Below, piece after piece: positions 1-13,074 of a stretch of DNA of 64,000 nucleotides. The notes beneath the pieces were generated by a model. The model made no database searches. It worked only from the letters and a program-made list of their open reading frames with translations, and was not told the origin of the DNA. Origin of the DNA: Gossypium raimondii (lineage: Eukaryota > Streptophyta > Magnoliopsida > Malvales > Malvaceae); contig NC_068569.1 of assembly GCF_025698545.1 (NCBI RefSeq), positions 16,244,001 to 16,308,000 on the forward strand, read 5' to 3'. Each line of letters opens with the position of its first letter. Positions within the stretch are counted from its first letter, which is position 1. The position numbers and the translations under genes were made by a program.

Positions 1-2200
1 TAATTTTTATAAATTTGGAGTCATGGGAGCTTGATTTAACTAGCACATGTACCAATTTATAAAATTGTTAAACTTTATGAAAGTTGTCATTGTTGATTTC
101 TTGAAGAATTAGGCTTGAAATTGATAGATTTTGAGCTTAGAATATAAAAAGGACTAGATTGTAAAGTTACTTTAGCTTGTTTGTTAACTTCATTACATTA
201 AGGATCAAATTGAATTATTGTAAAACTTGTTATGAAATTATGTTAGAAATAGAAAGTTAAGGTCCCTAATGATAATATTGAAATTAGATTTTAATCGAGG
301 TTAGGAATTGAAAGTTATGACTATCCCGAGTTTAGGGACTAAACTGAATAAAATGAAAAAAATTAGGGATATTGAAAAATTGAGTTATATAGGTTCATGC
401 ATATCATAACATAAAATGGAGATATTTGGTATTGATTAATGTTATAAAATAATTGTTTAGATCGAGAATTGGATCGAAGTGGAGTTGATAGGGGAAAAGT
501 TAAAATTGCATATTAAGTCCCTACAGTATCCACTTTACATATTTTGAACAGGTAAGTTCATATGAAACTTACCCCACTATTTTATTTTATTTTATATATG
601 AATGAAACTTGAATTTTACTTATATATTAGAATTGAGTAGAATTAGTGAATTTGACACATGTCTCAAAGTGGACTAAATTGTAAAGTCATGTAAAAATTG
701 GCTACATGGAATTGGTTCAAGATGTAAATGTGAATATTGATTAATTATATAACTCGAAAATGAGAAATAAAATTACATACAAGAATTGGTGTTGACAATT
801 ATATGGAAATGATGCCTGAGTAAAGTTAGTAAAAGGTTAGGATATGTATGGCATGTCATTAGGGTTATATGCGCGTTTAATTAGGGATTATGCATGTTAT
901 TACGAGATCTAGCATTTGTTGCAGATTCTCAGGTTATACATATCGAAGGTTTAGCTCGAACTGGTAACTTCGATATAATGCCAGCTTGTGTAAGCACTTT
1001 TGTTATAATGGCAGCTTGCATGAACAACTTATTCCCATGTATTCGAGTTTGTTTTAGTATAGTTCCATCGGGTGATATTCAGTTGATTTAAAATGAAAAT
1101 TAAACTATAGAATGAAAATGAAAGGGTATTTGATGATACTTGATATATGAATGGTTACATGAATTTGTTTAAGTTTTGAGATTTCTTATGATTCTAGAAT
1201 ATAACTAATGCTTTTGATTGATGATGTTGCTATATTTATAGATATGTCATAATGTGCCAAAGGATAGTTAAGTTGGTTGCCAAATAGATTAGTTAATTTT
1301 GCCTTAATGATCGAGGTATGTTTTAGTTTCAATTTGAATTTACTAAACATTCTAAATGCTTACCTTAGTTGTTTACTTCCTTGTAGATTTGCACCTCCCG
1401 AAATTGCCAAGTCGGATCAACTAGGAAGCACACACTATTTAAAGATGATAATTATATGTTCATTTTGAGTCTAGGATATGCAACATGCACATATGGGTCC
1501 TAGTATGCTTGTGGTTATTTTGAAGTGAATGGCAGCATGTGCTTATAGTGAGATTTAATGTTGGATGTATATTTTGGTATATAAACTAATAATACATATT
1601 TTGGTTAAGTTTGATAATGTAAGAATGATGAATTTACCTTTGAATGGTTTGGTATGTTAAACTATCATTTAGGCCATTTGAATTGAGTAAACTAAATAAT
1701 GTTGTAGGAATGGTAAGGTTCATTATAAGTATGTTGTGTAATTTAGTATATGTTTTGACTTATTAATGCTAATCTCTTGAATTGGTGGTTTTCAATTGGT
1801 AAGATGATTGTGTTGAGTTGGAAATTGAATGCATTTTGGTAGGTCTAGATGTAATAGTCATGTATATAGCTAAATGTGAATAATTAGTTGGTAAGGTATT
1901 GAATGGTTTATTTGGTTGTTAATTGGTTTAGCTAAATGGCCTTATTTTTGTTGAAGATGGGATGAAAACATGTTCGGAATGAATTGGAATTACTTAAAAG
2001 TGGATACCAAATGTGCATTTTGGCAAAAACAGGGGCAATGTTGCGACGAGAGGTCTTTGAAGTTGCAATGTTGTTCAGCAGTGAGTGACGTTGGGACAAG
2101 GAATCTTAAGGCTGTGACCTCGGTCCTAAACTTTTAAAAACTTTACACTTTGAACTTGCTTCATACTCGACTTAGCAAAATAGCTTTGTAAGCTTGTGTA
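1..2200. repeat. Probable degraded LTR-like repeat, no gene
   Basis: I see no convincing coding region here. The layout resembles the long LTRs elsewhere in this window. A 'ggtaagttca' segment near 550 is like one near 28525, a stretch with repeated 'gcagcttg' motifs lies at 960-1020, and a block at 1385-1430 is positioned like the 29510-29570 part of the solo LTR at 27511. I could not find paired TG...CA termini or a target-site duplication, so the limits are arbitrary. A diverged LTR is an inference; plain intergenic sequence is the alternative. Confidence 0.3.
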
Positions 2201-3410
2201 ATACCTAGAAATGAACATGTTACATTTTTTAGTATAAGAACTATGATTTAGTTGATTTTAGGACTGAATTGTAGTGTAAGCCGAGTCTAGAAATACATGT
2301 CACAATAGTTTATAATAGTGTGTAACATTGAATCGATTAAATCAATTTTTTATGAATTTTTTTAATAATTATCAACGACTTGGTAGTCTGTCCAATTTGA
2401 CCATCGGTTTAGTTCTAAAAACCTTGATTTGTAGAAGGAAAAATCATTTTGTCTTTCTAGTTTCTTTTATTTTTAAAATTAATTTTAGTTTTTTCAAGAA
2501 AAGTGAAAAACATGTGATTTTATAGAAAATTACCGGTTTTTATAGGAAAATTTTGAGTTTTTACATGGAATTGTTATTAAAATTAATTGCTATCAAAATT
2601 AATTGTTATTAAAATTGTATCAAATTATATTTTTTGTACCAGTCAACATTTTGTAAAATCTAACATTTTGCTAGTAAAATTATTAATTGTTACTTCTATT
2701 AATTGTTACTAAAATTATCAAATTATTAATTATTAATTGTTACTAACATTTTGTTAGTAAAATTATTAATTGTTAATTGTATTAATTGTTAGTAAAATTA
2801 TCAAATTATATCAAATTATTAATTGTTAATTGTATTAATTATTGTAACAAAATCTAAGTTTTTGTAACTTAAAACTTAAAATAAAACTAAAACTAGTATA
2901 TTTTAAAAATAAAAAATATATATTTAATATATTTTCGGGCTGGGCCGGGCCAAAAAATTTTGCCCGAGGCCCAGCTCATTTTCTAAACGGGACTCATTTT
3001 TTGCCCAAGCCCATATTTCGAGCCTATATTTTTACTCGAACCCTCCTATGGACACCTCTGCTTGGCAGTTTCATTTAATATCATATAACATATATAATTT
3101 AGTTATTGTTTGAAACTTATCTTCATGATGAACTATTTTATATCACATATATATAAGCCATAAATTTGGATATACACTAAAATTTATGATTGTTATAAAA
3201 CGCTAATTCTTGAATAATTTAATAATAATTTTGAAGTTAAAAATATGTTTTAAATCTATTTACTTTTTACATATTTGGAATTTTTCTTCTTTTATTTTCT
3301 AGGCCAAAAAGCCCTCGGAATTGGACTTCAAACAGACAGTTGAAATGGTATGAAGCTTTGATTTGTGGCAAGTGATTAGTTTCGTTTAAGAAACAGGAAA
3401 AAGGGGTTAA
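2201..3410. other. AT-rich intergenic region with a GC-rich repeat scrap
   Basis: No gene seen. Positions 2570-2880 are a low-complexity stretch of imperfect 'attaattgtta' reiterations. Positions 2936-3062 form a GC-rich island ('gggctgggccgggcc', later 'gaggcccagctc' and 'cccaagcccat') that ends 'ggacacctctgc'. This style belongs to small dispersed hAT-like repeats common in dicots. I did not find its other end, so family membership is only suggested. Confidence 0.4.
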
Positions 3411-3473
3411 TCATATAATTAATGGGGTGATTCCAATTTCCGTGTAAGAGAGTAAGGATGAACAATAACGTAC

Positions 3474-3976
3474 CAAGAATTCCAGGAATCCAAACAGGAT
3501 ACAGGTGGTAAATCTTGTCAAAAATGTATCAGCAATGACTCCTCCTAAGAGTGCTAGAATGAATGATGTTCCCATGAAGTTTGTAACTGTGTTTACAGAT
3601 TTGGTCAACCCAATGTTCATATACCCCATCAAGTATGTCACCAGGCTCACTGCACTTGCAATAAATGCCATGTTCTCCAGCCCTTCCATCCCTGCATGTA
3701 CACATCAATCAACTCTCACAATCGAGTTAATAATAAGCAAATTATTTCATGAAGGTTAGGGCATATCATGGTTAATTACCGTAGACGAAAAGTGCAGCTT
3801 TAGTTCCTCCTACTCTTTTGCCCTGCCTTGATAACTGTTTATTATCACCATCTCTACTGATTTCCTGTTGGCAGTGTCACAAGAAAGAAAGTGATGATTA
3901 TTAGCAAAAAGATATGATTAAAAAAAAAAGGATGGCGGATGCTTTCAGTTCATGAAGAAAGAGAGAAATTTACCAT
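3474..3976 (-). pseudogene. Truncated NPF (NRT1/PTR family) transporter, first three exons only
   Basis: The 5' end of a gene for a proton-coupled nitrate/peptide/hormone-type transporter. Three exons can be read on the minus strand. The first is an ATG-only coding exon (3976-3974, followed at once by gtaaat), then 3864-3780, then 3691-3474, each with GT/AG borders and matching phases. The last exon is 218 bp, exactly the length of exon 3 of the intact paralogue at 9898-12421, and encodes the same segment (GLENMAF, then TNFMGTSF). After the donor at 3473 none of the remaining exons (roughly 470 residues, including ten or so membrane helices) is found in the next 3.4 kb. The visible exons have no stop or frameshift, so loss of the 3' part may be fairly recent. 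A transcript could make only a short N-terminal peptide. I call it a gene relic. Confidence 0.8.
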
Positions 3977-6868
3977 TTTGTTCTGAGAGCTTGTAATTTC
4001 TTCTTTCTTTGAGGATGCAAAAGAGAGAAATACAGAAAGAGAACGCTGGTTGTGGGTCAGTGTCTGTCTAGAGGGACATGACACATCAAACCCTATGAAT
4101 ATATAATATATATATATATACACGTAAAGTACATTTATCCAGCTTTTCCTTCCCTCTCGTATGAACAACCCTTCTTTCCTTGCATAAACTATCAAATTTT
4201 AAAATTCAAGTTGGTTCAAAACCTTTAATCAGAGCCTCTACATCCATCATTGCAGACACTAATTATCATCACTTGTTTTTTTCTTTTTCCCTATAAACTA
4301 ATCAGATTATTCTAATAATTAGTAAATCTTAAAAAGATGAACAACAAGGAAACAAGGGGCAGTTAAATGTACGTAGGAAACGGAAAAAAAAAATAATTTT
4401 CTGGCTTCTGTTGTGTTCCCTCTCCCAAGTCTCAGCACTTACCTGATCTCAGTCTCTCATGAGTAAACTAAACTTCACCTTATTTGATTGACTCGATGGA
4501 AGATACAGGGAGATATTCTAATGGCCGCGAATCTGGATCCAATCCCCTCCACCCTCTTTTTTTTAAGACTTTCTTAGTACTTTGCTGTTTACTTGTTTCA
4601 TTTGTTAAATTGTAACCCTCCAATCATGATTTTTGACATTTAAATTACTACCCATTGTTTCCCGCCGCGTATTATTCTTGATCGTGAATCAAGGTTTTGA
4701 ATGTATATTTACTATAAAATTATCCCCAACACTTGGGTACAGAACTATGAATAAATGAATACTTACTATAAATTTATCATCTCTACATGTGCTGGCCACC
4801 TGATACATGCACGAATTGGGGGTGAATTTTATTAGATTCCAATCGTCAAAACTGTCAATTTTCATGCTTGAGAAATCAGTAGACTTGCGACGATTTTTTA
4901 GATGGGATCCTGGCATTTTTTTAGTTGAGATGTCTCATGGCATTTGAAGATTTATCTCTTAGCTTCGAAACGCATTTTGAATCACTCAATTTTGAATTCG
5001 GGAGCTCAAGTTATGACCGTTTTAGTGAAGACTGCACGAGCATAATTTCTGAACGGGATTATGACAGGAATTACGAATTTCGAGCTTTTAATTCGAGTTT
5101 AAATCATATTGCGTTCATGTTTTAGACTTAATTTTTATTATATATGAGCCCAATATTATATTTATCAGATCTTATTATATTATTATTATTTTATTCCGAA
5201 TTTTTGATAATTATTAAGTATTTTAAGTGATTTATGAGTTTTATGTTAACAAGAAAATTTAGTTTAAAACTACTTCTTGTTTAGATTAAATTAGAGTTCT
5301 AGTATACTTAAGAGTTTTATTTAGATTTATTTAGCTAGCCTATATATAGGCCTTTACATTATACATAATTCATTATTATTCTATTTCTCTTTTGAGTTAA
5401 TAAATTCTCTCTGGGTTTTTCTTTTTAAGAATTTTTCTTTAGTTTCTTTTAGAGTAGTTTTAACAATCTTTTTAAATTGTGGGGATCATTTTCAAACTTT
5501 TTTTGCCAAGGTTTCTATTTTGAAGGGAAATTAGAGCCACTTGAAGGGATTGTGGATTCTTCGTGTTTTTAAGGCTTCTTAAGACTTTTACACGCCACGT
5601 TCTATATTTCCATTTATCTTTTTTATCCGCTTACTTAATATTTGATTTATTATTTTATTTTAGTTATTTATTTTAATTTTTTTATCTGACTTGGATTCAA
5701 TTTCATTTCAGGTTGTGTCAAAATCTAAATTTCTTTCTGAATGTCTAGAGCCCTAAGTCAAATCTGCGACTTTGACAAACTTTACGATCTGCTTTCACGT
5801 TCATCCATCTCATCCTTTATCACTACCAATTCCTTTTCAACCCCATTTTTTAGGTATTTTACTCTAATAATCTATGTATTCTATACCTTCAATAATTCAA
5901 CGGGCTTCTTCTGGAATTTCAAAATAAGAAGAATGTACCAGCTGGAAACCCTAAACCTAGCTATAGGGTTGCCATTTTTAGTAACATATATCTTTTAGAA
6001 TACCCACTTTGGTGAAGATAACATAAATATATTAGATAATGAACCTAGTTTTATAGTGACGGTAGCATATTTAATGCAATTGGGCGGGGGGAAGGGGATT
6101 CACTTATCCTGGTGGAGAATGAGAAATAATCTCCATATAGGGAAGCCATTGTAGGCAACAATATGGATTAATTATGAGCCACTTGGAGACGGAGGCATTA
6201 ATTTAATTTCTCCAAGGTAAATGGTTTTATAATAAAGCCCTAGAACGATGAGATGGGTAGGCAAGCTCCGAAACATGGTGTAACTAAATGCTCACATTGT
6301 TGTTATGTTCCATCATGTTCTTTTGTCTGCGTTGGCCTGTTTAGAGTTAGGGCGTAGTCTGTAAGGCTTTTGGTCTGTCTATCAACATTTTTCATTTTTG
6401 TTCCGTTTCAATATTAAAATATTCTATTTTAGCCTCCCATATTCATAATCCAATTTAAATCCCTCAAATTTTATAATTTCATCTCAAATCTTCCGCATAA
6501 AATTTTTAATTTGCCCCTTTTATAGTAAAATTTTTTCACACCTAAAGCCAAATCTCATCTTTTAGAGGGTTTAGATAAAAAAAAATTAAGTCGGAAAAAT
6601 GAGTTAGGGCTAGATGATTAGACCCGTTTAAAATATTGGTCAGACTTGGGCTCTAAGTTTCAAAGCCTAAGCTTCGCATTACTTGCTTTTAATATTGTAA
6701 TATATTATATCATATCATATAAAAATAACTATAGAATAATATATAATACTACAATGTAAACATTAAAAAAAATTTAAAAATTTCATGTTTAGAATTTTAA
6801 TAAAAAATATAAGATTATCAAATATTAATTTAAACTAGGATTATTTTATAAAAAATTAAAAATAAATA
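3977..6868. other. Intergenic region upstream of the NPF fragment
   Basis: No gene recognised. A run of alternating TA at 4096-4120 lies about 120-145 bp upstream of the NPF fragment's ATG and could have been its TATA region. The rest is AT-rich. Short ORFs such as 4925-5125 and 5741-5998 lack similarity to any family I know and have no splice context. A few GC-richer spots (for example 6080-6200) may be old repeat pieces, but I cannot assign them. Confidence 0.5.
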
Positions 6869-9104
6869 TGTAACACCCCTATACCTGGTTCGATCCAAGG
6901 AACTTAATATAGGAATTTTAAATTTGGTGTTAAAGTGATTTTGGCTAATCACTAATATTTTTGAACATTTAAAAAAAAATTAAGTTCTCATAAATTATAT
7001 TTTTGTCACTACTACTTGGAACACACTTGATTTTCCTAAATACATGCCTTTCTATTCAAAATTTTAAAACATACCCTCTTGGCACTTGGAGATGTGATGA
7101 GATAGATGCTCACAACCTCAATTACAACTCTTCAAAATTACTGTACCTAATTTGCGAACGGAAAACAAAACCGTACGCTGAATAAAACTCAGTGGTATTT
7201 CTATAATCTGAATATTTAAAGACATGATAATATAATAAGCACAATTAAATTATAAGGACATATTAATGTCTAGTATCATGACTATCATTTTTTTTATTAA
7301 ACAATATCCTATTCGCACAATTGTTATATAAATGGTTATTCACATATCAAATTATTTTTATTCGTACAATGGTATTAGTCATGCAATACTCAATTCATGA
7401 ATACATCATTATATACCATACTCAATTTTCATCACTTGCTATATAATAGCTTTCCATAATTTGTTTGCATATCATTTAAACAATGACACTATCCATTCCA
7501 TATTCAATTCATGAGTATTTAACTCATGTATTCCATGTATTTACAACATATTTCATATTCTATTTTCAATTCACTATATCAATTTCATTTCTCATACTAT
7601 GTCATTTAAATATAAATTATAAAATTTTATTATATGTTTACCCCTATTAACACGACTTAGACTCAGACGGATACACGGATCTAACCAAAACACACCAGTT
7701 TGGCACCTAGTGCCTCATCTGATAATTCGAAGTAATAATTTGACACCCGGTGCCTCATCGGCTAAACCGAAGTAAATTGGCACCCTGTGCCTCATTGAAT
7801 TAATCCGAAGTAATGAATTGACACTCAGTGTCTTATCGACTCAAAGTCGAAAAAATCTCTGAACTCTTCCAATCCTATGACATGCTATCTATATCCGACT
7901 TAGCTAGATACATTTAATAGGGTTCCAATTCACTTTTCAAATACAACTAATATTCATTTCAATTCAAATAATCAATATATTCAATATATATACCAATTCA
8001 ATTAATATAAATTCAATAAATTCATCACATATTAAATCAATCCATTTCAATTGCAAAACACAATAATTCTCACCTCAACACTTACCATATACATTAAATT
8101 AAAATACAACAATTAATAACTAGTTTTGGATTATAGAAATACAAAACGTCGACTTTATCTTTTCCTTTTTAGTCAATGATTCCAGTACCACGTTAGCTAC
8201 GAAATTAAAACAATTAAAATTCATCAATACAAACAATTCAATTTCATATTTAATATTTCAATTTTTACTCAAATATTGCCTAAATTTCAATTTAGTCCCT
8301 AAACCGAGACTAACTTTTATTCTTCACATTTAGTTCTTTATTTTCATGCAAATTCCATTTTAGACAAAATCCAACTCCCTATTTTCACATAAATCTCTAA
8401 ATTTCAAAATTTTCACAATTTAATCCCTATTACTCAAAACTTATAATTTTTCCACAATTTAATCCCTTTCTCAATTATTCAACATAGACAACATCTAAAA
8501 ATTCAATAATTTCTAAAATTTCAGCATAGGTTAAGTAGTATTTAATACTATGATTTCAAAAACATAAAAATTACAAGAGAAGAGACTAAATTAACTAACG
8601 AATTGAGCTTTGAACCCTTGAAACCCTAACTTTTCTCCTTCTTTCTCTGTTTCTTTCTTTCTTTTTCCCCCTGTTTCGTTCTATTCTCTGTTTCTTTTTC
8701 AATTCCTTTTTCTTTTCTTTTCTTTTCTTTGTTTTGTTTTAATTATAATAATATAATAATATATATATTTACATAATTAATAAGCAATACATATTTTATT
8801 ATTAAATATATATTTATTATTATTACACATGTATTTACCAACACCATCCGCTTGTCAATTTATGGCTTAATTTCTTATTTAGTCCCTTCAGTTTTCCTCT
8901 AATCTATAATTCAACTTTCTCCCTATATGCAATCTAGTTCTTACACCTAATTACTCTTAATTTAAACAAATTCACCTAACCAAAACCTAATTAACCACAC
9001 AACTAACTTCCTAAATATTTTTAATAAATATTTACGAATCCGTTTGACGAAAACGGAGACCCGAAAGTACACTTTCCAATACCCGTGACTATCGGGTCGT
9101 TACA
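6869..9104. mobile_element. Solo LTR (2.24 kb) with 5-bp target duplication
   Basis: The block begins TGTAACACCC at 6869 and ends GGGTCGTTACA at 9104, so the ends are the inverted pair TGTAAC/GTTACA. It is flanked by the direct repeat aaata (6864-6868 and 9105-9109). No gag-pol sequence or second LTR adjoins it. A single LTR with an intact target duplication is what recombination between the two LTRs of a full element leaves. Length and termini suggest a Ty3/gypsy element, but without an internal region the superfamily is inferred. A related, broken LTR occurs at 26.4-30.8 kb. Confidence 0.85.
7702..7850. repeat. Four-copy degenerate tandem array inside the solo LTR
   Basis: About four units of 37-41 bp. 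Each starts with a variant of 'ggcacc.gtgcctcat' and ends with a variant of 'ccgaagtaa'. The 5' part of each unit is itself a small palindrome (ggcac...gtgcc). The units have diverged from each other, which points to an old array inherited with the LTR family. Confidence 0.7.
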
Positions 9105-9109
9105 AAATA

Positions 9110-9897
9110 TGAGAAAACTTAAAACAAATTTAAATTAATCATTTACATATAAATACTCAAGTTAAATTAAATTTCATATTTTAAATTCGGCCTAACTTCA
9201 GAAACACGATACAATGGCCCATCCCAACCCATCTACAACTCCAAATCTCACACACACACAAATGATAATCTAGGCTAAAGTACTACACTAATAGTCACCC
9301 AACTATTAGTAAATTTCTTTTTTGGTCACCCAATTATGAAAAATTACAAAATAATCATTCAATTATTCAATTTTTCATTTTTAAAACTTAAGTTTTTTTT
9401 TCTAAAAATAGGATCTTATAATCTAAATTTTTTAATAAAAATTTTAAATACAAATACTAGGCAATAATATTTACTATTTATTATTAACATCTTTATTATA
9501 TAATTTACATATTTCAATAAAAATGTAAAATAATTTAATATACTTTTATTAATAAATAAATAATAAAATTACGAATTTAAATATTGTTTCATCAATAATT
9601 TAAATTACTATATTGTTATTTAAATAATAATATATAAAACATACAAGCAATTTTCTTTTATTCTATTTTGATTTTAGGGATTTTTTTTCTTTTTCAAAAT
9701 GTATTGGTGGATATAAAAAACGGTTACATGCGATGTATGGCAAATTGTACTTCCAAGAAGAGATATAGGTTTAAACATGAAAGACGATATAACAGGAAGG
9801 GCAACCACAAACTTTGAAAATTAATCGTAAAACGGACATAGAGAATAGAAAGATTTAGGTGGATAAGAGTAGAAAATTCAACTATAAGCTGGTGCTA
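9110..9897. other. Intergenic region, possible half of a hairpin element
   Basis: No gene. At 9282-9390 the sequence 'tagtcacccaactattag' and what follows resembles one arm of the long-TIR elements found at 13075, 42663, 51496 and 61898, but I found no inverted partner, so at most it is a truncated arm. The remainder is AT-rich and leads into the 3' flank of the NPF gene. Confidence 0.4.
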
Positions 9898-12421
9898 CTA
9901 AACTGCATTTAACATCTCAACTTGCTTTCCCTCAGCATGATTTTCTTCTTTGTAGATTACTTCGACCTTCTTATACCTATACCATGACGCGCAAACCAAA
10001 TACACACCAAAATTCACCACACTCATCCCTGCCAATAACCAGTAAAAATAGTCGAGTTTGTCTCTGTTCAGATTGTTATTATCCAACCATCCCCCACTCA
10101 CCTTATTCACCACATCTACCACCACCGAGCTTAAGTAGTAACCAAAAGCCGATGAGCACCACGAAATGGCCGTGCCCAATGATTTCATCCCTGCCGAGCT
10201 CTCTTCGTAGAAGAATTGTATCAGGCCCACAAATGTGAACATATCAGCCAGCCCAAATATTGAATATTGGTATCCAAGCCAAAGCACATTCATTGGAAGA
10301 GGCTGAAGAGAATCCACCATGCCATGCTCACGAGCCACGGATTTGCGTCTCGTTTCGACAACTCCGGCAACCGCCATGGAAATGGCTGACAAAACCAACC
10401 CCACTCCGATCCTTTGAAGGTACCGGATTCCGGTTGGGATTCCAGTTATTTTGCGAGCAATAGGTACGAAAACACAGTCATATATGGGGATAAATATGAA
10501 CATGAACACTAGGGGAATAACCGGGATGGAGGAACCGGGCATTTTGATACCAAGGACATGAGTATTCATGGTTGTGCTTTGTTGGACGGTAAAAGTTTGG
10601 AGTTGAGCTAAACAAGTATTCATAAAAACAGTACTAAGTATAATTGGAAGCATCCGAATTATGATCTTTGTTTCTTCAACTTGTGTTACTGTACATATTC
10701 TCCAGGGTCCAAGGTTTACTGATGTTGATCCATCGTCACAGGTATGTTCAATTGCTGCTCTGTCTAAAAATCTGCATATTCGAATTTAATGGTAAATATA
10801 GGCGAAATTTACAATTTATTATAATAAAATTGGTTACCTGAATTGATCAGTTCTGGGAAGAATTTCATTATGCACACCTGCAACGTCGTGTAATTCATCT
10901 TCTATCCCTGGTTGTGGAAGCTTTCGGTTTCTGATAGCCACCACAAATACCTAATAAAACAGAATAAAGTATTCTTTTGATTATCACTTATTAAGCGTAT
11001 ATCTATATATAGTTTACGAAACTAATTACCTGTATGATACGAAGTAGAGGGCTTCCTTTGGGAACATTGTTACGATATAGTGACTTTCCCATGCTTAAAA
11101 CCATAATGGAAACCAAAACAGCTACCGTGCATACACCGAACGCCCAGTCCCAACCCTGATTTGTGCTTATCCACACGATGAAAGTCACCCCAATTATGGC
11201 TCCAGCGGTGAAACTAAGCAAGAACCAGTTGAAAAAGCTTGATCGTTTCGGATCCCTTTCATCGAACTGGTCAGCTCCCAATGATGGCAAAGCTGCTTTG
11301 ACCCCGCTAGTGCCAAATGCAACGAGGTATAGACCAGAGAAAAGGATCGCAGCCTGGCCGATGTCGGCGGCCTGGCATTGAGTAGTTTGGCTTATTGCAA
11401 GACCCTGGCATGGGGGTGGTCTTAGTTGGTCGAAATGAGCTTGTACTGTTAAGGCTGCATATCCCTGCAAATTTAAGCATTAAATCCAACATTTCCAAAC
11501 CAAGAGGATTAAATTTAAAATTCTTTTCGAATAATTAAGGTTTGTTTCTTACTCTTCAGGTATTAACTTGATTTTTTTTCCAATATCACACAATTTAATG
11601 AATTTGGCACCTAAACCTCGAACTACAAATTAATATTTAACATTGAAAATGATGATAGTTTTGATTTAGTAAACTATATGACTTTTTTTTTTGACTAGTT
11701 TTATCATGTTGGAGAACATGACGAGAAGAAAACATGTCTTGAGGTTAAATTTTAAATTTAATATAATTTATTTATACAACATATTTTTTAAATTTAGAAT
11801 TTAAATTTCATGCATAATCTTTTGATTATTTTATATTATGGGCTATTATGAAAAAATATGCTTACCAACAATTCTATGCACCCAAATAGGACACAAGTAT
11901 TGAACCTTGACAAATAGGTGTCAGATATGAGCCCTCCAAAGAGTGCTACTAAAAATGAAGTCCCCATGAAATTTGTAAGGGTGTTTGCTGATTTGGTTAG
12001 GCTGAAGTTCATGTAGCCATAAAAGTAAGTTACCAGGCTGACGGCATTTGAGATGAATGCCATATTCTCCAGCCCTCCCATGGCTGCCAAGAAAATCACA
12101 AACAAATAGGAATCAAAGACATTACAAGACGAGCAAATTTCTAAAATAAAGAAGGAAATGAAAGAGAGAAATTAAAAGAAATGAATGATTACCATAGACA
12201 AAAAGTGTAGCCCTGATCCCTCCACGTTTTGGTTCTTGCTTGGCCTGGCCATTAAAAGCCCTTAAAATACCCTGTAAAATAGCATAAGAGACCGATCAGC
12301 CAGAATAAAGGAAATGAAACATGTTAAGGGACAATGACAAAAACAAAGAGAGCAAGAATCGAGGGCACAAAATGTGCCTAATCCACAAGATGTAAAATAA
12401 TTGGCTAGACCAACTTACCAT
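9898..12421 (-). CDS. NRT1/PTR family (NPF) transporter, NPF4-like, intact
   Basis: A 573-aa major-facilitator transporter of the plasma or vacuolar membrane. Family members move nitrate, peptides or hormones such as abscisic acid with protons. Coding exons on the minus strand: 12421-12419 (ATG only), 12271-12193, 12083-11866, 11464-11030, 10950-10838 and 10771-9898. Phases agree throughout and give 574 codons. Diagnostic segments are GLENMAF and TNFMGTSF near the N-terminus, GADQFDERDPKRSSFFNWF in the middle, LAQLQTFTVQQ, and LQRIGVGLVLS in the C-terminal half, all family hallmarks. The central cytosolic loop (around residues 245-320) is of ordinary length. The residues at the ExxE[K/R] proton-coupling position read GGLEN, so this motif is not canonical, as in the NPF4 members I remember. 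Clade assignment rests on the C-terminal half and is moderate; family assignment is firm. It is the only intact copy of three in this window. Confidence 0.9.
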
Positions 12422-12487
12422 GTTGCTGGTGAAGAGAGTGTAAAGAGATGGCTACTCCTTAGTGACTCATCAGTTGGTTTGATTTGA

Positions 12488-12496
12488 TTATATATA
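12488..12496 (-). promoter_or_regulatory. Putative TATA box of the NPF gene
   Basis: The minus strand reads TATATATAA, about 67 bp upstream of the ATG at 12421. The equivalent place in the pseudogene copy (18865-18875) keeps a shorter TATATA, which supports this as an ancestral promoter element. The start of transcription was not determined. Confidence 0.5.
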
Positions 12497-12499
12497 GAG

Positions 12500-13074
12500 A
12501 GGAAGATGATAGTATAAAGCTATAAGTCTAACAAACAGGAAGGGATCATATGTTTTGAACATCTTGTTGGACTCATCATTTTGTTTCTTCTGAAACCTTT
12601 CTCTTTCACAATAACAGCCAACTCTTGTCTTGACTTCTTTTATTGTTAGTAGTATTTAGTAGGATGATGTTTCAAGAAATGGAATCTATAATTTTCAATT
12701 TCTTTTTTACTCTGGTGGTTTTTGTGTTTGAGATACGTAGAAACTCAAAATGGTAACCGGTAATTGGGACGACATGATGATAGCCGATAGGGAAGTGAAA
12801 AAACAATTTAGGTGTACGGAAAGGAAAGTTAATTTTTTGCAAATCGCATGTTTTTATTTTTAATAAAATTATTTTTTCAACTAAAAATTAGAAGCATTTA
12901 GATATCTTTTAGCTAGCAAGGCATTTGTAAACACGATTGCATCAACCGAATGAAATTACTCATCAATTTTTTGCATGTTCAATGATAAAACTAGCAATAA
13001 GCGTTTTTGAACCAAGTCTCGTGATGTGAAAGAAAATAATAATAACGTACAAAACTTGCCGTCAGTTCCAAATT
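12500..13074. other. Upstream region of the NPF gene
   Basis: Non-coding flank between the NPF promoter and the long-TIR element at 13075. No ORF or repeat that I recognise. Confidence 0.4.

Noticed and set aside
9282..9390. Possible fifth hairpin element
   Set aside because: Only one arm-like segment; I could not find its inverted partner, so I did not list it as an element.
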